The translations under genes were made by a program, and so were the position numbers. A DNA stretch of 52,268 bases. It comes from Exiguobacterium aurantiacum. Lineage in GTDB: Bacteria > Bacillota > Bacilli > Exiguobacteriales > Exiguobacteriaceae. The notes under the pieces were generated by a model. That model saw only the letters and a program-made list of their open reading frames with translations. It searched no databases and had not been told where the DNA came from. Shown here one piece after another: positions 50,227-52,268 of the stretch (position 1 is its first letter; the number at the start of each line of letters is the position of its first letter). The stretch lies in assembly GCF_001766415.1 (NCBI RefSeq), contig NZ_MKXO01000010.1:1-52268 (forward strand), given 5' to 3'.

Positions 50227-51129
50227 TTAGACTGTTTTGCTTTCCAGTAACAGGTTTTCTTTGGATTTCAAAATCGTTTCGCATAAACTGAAGGCGAGTT
50301 GAGCGGTTGTATCCTCTTGGTCAAGTGCAGGGTTCAATTCGACGAGCTCGATCGCAATCAACTCGTCGGCTTTCATCGCTTCCGCCAAAATTGCTTTCCC
50401 TTCCTCTGCCGTCAAACCGCCGTCGACCGGGGTCCCTGTTCCGGGGACGAGTCGAGCGTCCAAACTGTCCATATCAAAGCTTAGATAGAAGCGATCGACA
50501 CGGTCACGTAAATACTCGATCGTTTCAGCCATGATTGTCTCGACGCCACGTGTCCGAACTTCTTCGACCGTCACGACCTTGATTCCAAGCTGCTTAATCG
50601 CTCGCATCTCTCCCTCATCAATATCACGTAAAGCGATGTACACTAGATGTTCTGACGCAAGCTTTGGTTCACGCCCACCGACTTCCGTCAATCGGATGTC
50701 ACCTAGACCCATCGCAGCGGCAAGCGGCATCCCGTGGATATTGCCTGACGGTGATGTTTCCCCCGTATTCAAATCAGCATGGGCATCGACCCAAATCACT
50801 CCGTACGGTCCGGTTTTGGCGAGCCCAGCGAGTGTCCCGATTGCCATGCTGTGATCGCCCCCAACGATCAACGGGAATCGATTTGCTTCAATATCGGCAG
50901 CGACGACGTCTGCCAGCTCATTGACCGTATACAAGACGCCGTCTACGCGCTTTAAATGTTCTTCATTCACTTGAATTTCTGACTCTGGCAAGACACGAAT
51001 CGTTTGTTGTAGCGTCCCTGTTGGCAGTAACGCCTCGATTCCGAGTGTTCGCAATTTAGTTGGACCTTGGTCGACTCCGTGTTTCCCCTGTCCGTAACGG
51101 AGTGGTACTTCAATATATGACCATTGCAT
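50227..51129 (-). CDS. rocF: Arginase
   Basis: A 300-residue Mn2+-dependent arginase that splits arginine to ornithine and urea. Metal ligands are in GGDHSMAIG, VIWVDAHADLNT and FDMDSLDARLVPGTGTPV, with the substrate loop SGNIHGMPLA. The N-terminus MQWSYIEVPLRYGQGKHGVDQGP is typical. ATG 51129 is six bases after GGGGGA; the ATG two codons before it abuts that site. Its promoter carries a perfect cre motif, so carbon catabolite control by CcpA is likely. The neighbouring sigW is the order known from some Bacillus genomes. Confidence 0.95.
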   Translation of the reverse strand: MQWSYIEVPLRYGQGKHGVDQGPTKLRTLGIEALLPTGTLQQTIRVLPESEIQVNEEHLKRVDGVLYTVNELADVVAADIEANRFPLIVGGDHSMAIGTLAGLAKTGPYGVIWVDAHADLNTGETSPSGNIHGMPLAAAMGLGDIRLTEVGGREPKLASEHLVYIALRDIDEGEMRAIKQLGIKVVTVEEVRTRGVETIMAETIEYLRDRVDRFYLSFDMDSLDARLVPGTGTPVDGGLTAEEGKAILAEAMKADELIAIELVELNPALDQEDTTAQLAFSLCETILKSKENLLLESKTV

Positions 51130-51160
51130 AGCCATTCCCCCTTGAGCAATTAATACCTAC

Positions 51161-51190
51161 ATTGTAAACGCTACCAAATGTGTGGTTCAA
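51161..51190 (-). promoter_or_regulatory. SigA promoter of rocF
   Basis: Minus-strand -35 TTGAAC (51190-51185) and -10 TACAAT (51166-51161) with 18-bp spacing. A cre site overlaps the -10. Confidence 0.65.
51163..51176. promoter_or_regulatory. cre site (CcpA) on the rocF promoter
   Basis: TGGTAGCGTTTACA on the minus strand matches the cre consensus TGNNANCGNTNNCA at every fixed position and overlaps the -10 box, so CcpA binding would repress. Confidence 0.6.
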
Positions 51191-51214
51191 CTTAACACGC
51201 CGGTGAATAAACAT

Positions 51215-51250
51215 GCAAAAAGGCAGCCTGAATGGTGGCAGGCTGCCTTT
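51215..51250 (-). terminator. Second terminator of the rRNA-tRNA operon
   Basis: AAAGGCAGCCTG/CAGGCTGCCTTT stem with T5 on the minus strand; about 80 bases past tRNA-Ala. Confidence 0.8.
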
Positions 51251-51288
51251 CTCTGTACTCTTAAGTGAATGGTTTCATGGATTTAGGC

Positions 51289-51319
51289 AAAAAAAAACTT
51301 AAGTCGTAAGTAACTTAAG
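51289..51319 (-). terminator. First terminator of the rRNA-tRNA operon
   Basis: CTTAAGT/ACTTAAG stem followed by T9 on the minus strand, 12 bases past tRNA-Ala. Confidence 0.7.
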
Positions 51320-51330
51320 AAAAAAACAAG

Positions 51331-51406
51331 TGGTGGAGCCTAGCGGGATCGAACCGCTGACCTCCTGCGTGCAAGGCAGGCGCTCTCCCAGCTGAGCTAA
51401 GGCCCC
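51331..51406 (-). tRNA. tRNA-Ala (UGC)
   Basis: Complete cloverleaf on the minus strand; acceptor GGGGCCT/AGGCTCC with discriminator A and encoded CCA. Anticodon loop CTTGCAC gives TGC. Last gene of the tRNA run. Confidence 0.96.
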
Positions 51407-51423
51407 GTTACAGGGAATAAATA

Positions 51424-51498
51424 TGGAGCGGAAGACGGGATTCGAACCCGCGACCCCGACCTTGGCAAGGTCGTATTCTACCACTGAACTACTTCCGC
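51424..51498 (-). tRNA. tRNA-Gly (GCC)
   Basis: Complete cloverleaf on the minus strand, acceptor GCGGAAG/CTTCCGC, discriminator T, CCA encoded. Anticodon loop TTGCCAA gives GCC. Confidence 0.96.
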
Positions 51499-51506
51499 GA
51501 AAAAAA

Positions 51507-51582
51507 TGGTGAGCCATGCAGGGCTCGAACCTGCGACCCTCTGATTAAAAGTCAGATGCTCTACCAACTGAGCTAATGGCTC
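51507..51582 (-). tRNA. tRNA-Lys (UUU)
   Basis: Complete cloverleaf on the minus strand, acceptor GAGCCAT/ATGGCTC, CCA encoded. Anticodon loop TTTTAAT gives TTT. Confidence 0.96.
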
Positions 51583-51587
51583 AAACC

Positions 51588-51671
51588 TGGTGGGGGGGGG
51601 CGGATTCGAACCGCCGAACCCGAGGGAGCGGATTTACAGTCCGCCGCGTTTAGCCACTTCGCTACCCCCCC
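51588..51671 (-). tRNA. tRNA-Tyr (GUA)
   Basis: A class II tRNA with a long variable arm (84 bases with CCA) on the minus strand, acceptor of seven G-C pairs. Anticodon loop CTGTAAA gives GTA. Confidence 0.96.
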
Positions 51672-51677
51672 AAGGAG

Positions 51678-51750
51678 TGCCGGCGAAAGGATTTGAACCC
51701 TCGACCCTCTGATTACAAGTCAGATGCTCTACCAACTGAGCTACACCGGC
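51678..51750 (-). tRNA. tRNA-Thr (UGU)
   Basis: Complete cloverleaf on the minus strand, acceptor GCCGGTG/CGCCGGC, discriminator A. CCA is not encoded (CTCC follows), unlike its neighbours. Anticodon loop TTGTAAT gives TGT. Confidence 0.95.
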
Positions 51751-51777
51751 ATATATGGTTTGATTGGTTAATTAAAA

Positions 51778-51853
51778 TGGTGGAGGATGACGGGATCGAA
51801 CCGCCGACCCCCTGCTTGTAAGGCAGGTGCTCTCCCAGCTGAGCTAATCCTCC
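51778..51853 (-). tRNA. tRNA-Val (UAC)
   Basis: Complete cloverleaf on the minus strand, acceptor GGAGGAT/ATCCTCC, CCA encoded. Anticodon loop CTTACAA gives TAC. Confidence 0.96.
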
Positions 51854-51857
51854 AAAA

Positions 51858-51932
51858 TGGTGACCCGTACGGGAATCGAACCCGTGTTACCGCCGTGAAA
51901 GGGCGGTGTCTTAACCGCTTGACCAACGGGCC
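51858..51932 (-). tRNA. tRNA-Glu (UUC)
   Basis: Complete cloverleaf on the minus strand, acceptor GGCCCGT/ACGGGTC, CCA encoded. Anticodon loop CTTTCAC gives TTC. Confidence 0.96.
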
Positions 51933-51936
51933 TTAT

Positions 51937-52011
51937 TGGCTCCGCAAGTAGGATTTGAACCTACGACCTACCGGTTAACAGCCGGTTGCTCTACCACTGA
52001 GCTATTGCGGA
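51937..52011 (-). tRNA. tRNA-Asn (GUU)
   Basis: Complete cloverleaf on the minus strand, acceptor TCCGCAA/TTGCGGA, discriminator G, CCA encoded. Anticodon loop CTGTTAA gives GTT. First tRNA after 5S rRNA. Confidence 0.96.
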
Positions 52012-52019
52012 ACGATCTT

Positions 52020-52137
<118 letters not shown>

Positions 52138-52189
52138 AGGGAATTGTTCCCTGAAAACTGAAGACTCATCAAGTTCAAACCGTTTCTAG

Positions 52190-52268
52190 ATCAAAGCCTC
52201 GACCGATTAGTATCATTCAGCTCCACACGTCGCCGTGCTTCCACCCATGACCTATCTACCTCATCGTC
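52190..52268 (-). rRNA. 23S ribosomal RNA, 3' end (partial)
   Basis: The minus strand reads GAGCTGAATGATACTAATCG followed by GTCGAGG, the conserved 3' end of 23S rRNA. Only about 79 bases are in the window; the rest lies beyond the right edge. The exact 3' boundary is estimated. A spacer of about 50 bases separates it from 5S. Confidence 0.93.

Noticed and set aside
51297-51319. CTTAAG repeats as a repeat family or attachment site
   Set aside because: Their spacing, 7-bp stem and following T-run on the minus strand fit a terminator right after the last tRNA.

Overview
The window looks like a chromosomal segment of a low-to-mid-GC Bacillota of class Bacilli, most plausibly an Exiguobacterium-type genome. 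The reasons are the order sigW-rsiW-cdaA-cdaR-glmM-glmS, a glmS ribozyme, a TPP riboswitch, strong AGGAGG ribosome binding sites, many TTG/GTG starts, an rRNA-tRNA operon, and many proteins resembling Bacillus subtilis Y-genes. The genus is an inference. No phage, CRISPR array or integrative element is visible. The only mobile DNA is the right end of an IS200/IS605-type element at the left edge.

Layout. 1-510: IS605-like right end with an omega-RNA-like fold, followed by a 5'-truncated gene remnant. 0.6-7.6 kb: esterase, small membrane ORF, HAAS/PadR pair, aldehyde dehydrogenase, zinc-ribbon YjdM, acetyltransferase, copper four-helix protein, small kinase, aldo/keto reductase. 7.9-11.3 kb: two tandem paralogous lipoproteins and a pirin. 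11.4-20.8 kb: small membrane proteins, CPBP protease, GrpB, DksA-like YteA, M23 peptidase, four GNAT acetyltransferases, Nudix, SDR and two gene remnants (GNAT tail; LD-carboxypeptidase with its middle deleted). 20.9-24.3 kb: saccharopine-dehydrogenase-like enzyme and a quinone-stress operon (MhqR-like MarR, ring-cleaving dioxygenase, FMN reductase) with two MhqR-like operators. 24.3-33.7 kb: CAT-TPR fusion, DUF402, duplicated-domain lipoprotein, APH-type kinase, TPP riboswitch-thiW, BltD-like acetyltransferase, LTA-synthase-like enzyme, PhnB/ABM pair. 33.8-42.9 kb: chemoreceptor, MarR-MMPL efflux operon, FAD oxidoreductase, DUF975, YdhK lipoprotein, and an MFS transporter behind a 17-residue leader peptide with mutually exclusive RNA pairings. 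43-51 kb: the cell-envelope block glmS (ribozyme), glmM, cdaR, cdaA, rsiW, sigW and then arginase with a cre site. 51.3-52.3 kb: end of an rRNA operon (23S 3' end, 5S) followed by eight tRNA genes, all on the minus strand.

How the genes work together. The right-hand block couples amino-sugar synthesis (GlmS, GlmM) to c-di-AMP synthesis (CdaA) and its regulator (CdaR), next to the envelope-stress sigma factor and its anti-sigma factor. The rest is accessory-style single genes and short operons for detoxification (quinones, aldehydes, drugs), surface lipoproteins and small-molecule acetylation.

The strongest leads are: the MFS leader/attenuator at 42853-42959; the in-frame collapsed LD-carboxypeptidase at 18176-18292; the two-operator quinone operon; the CAT-TPR fusion; the RsiW without a zinc motif; and a perfect cre match on the arginase promoter. 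All functions are read from sequence motifs and remembered family knowledge; no search was run.
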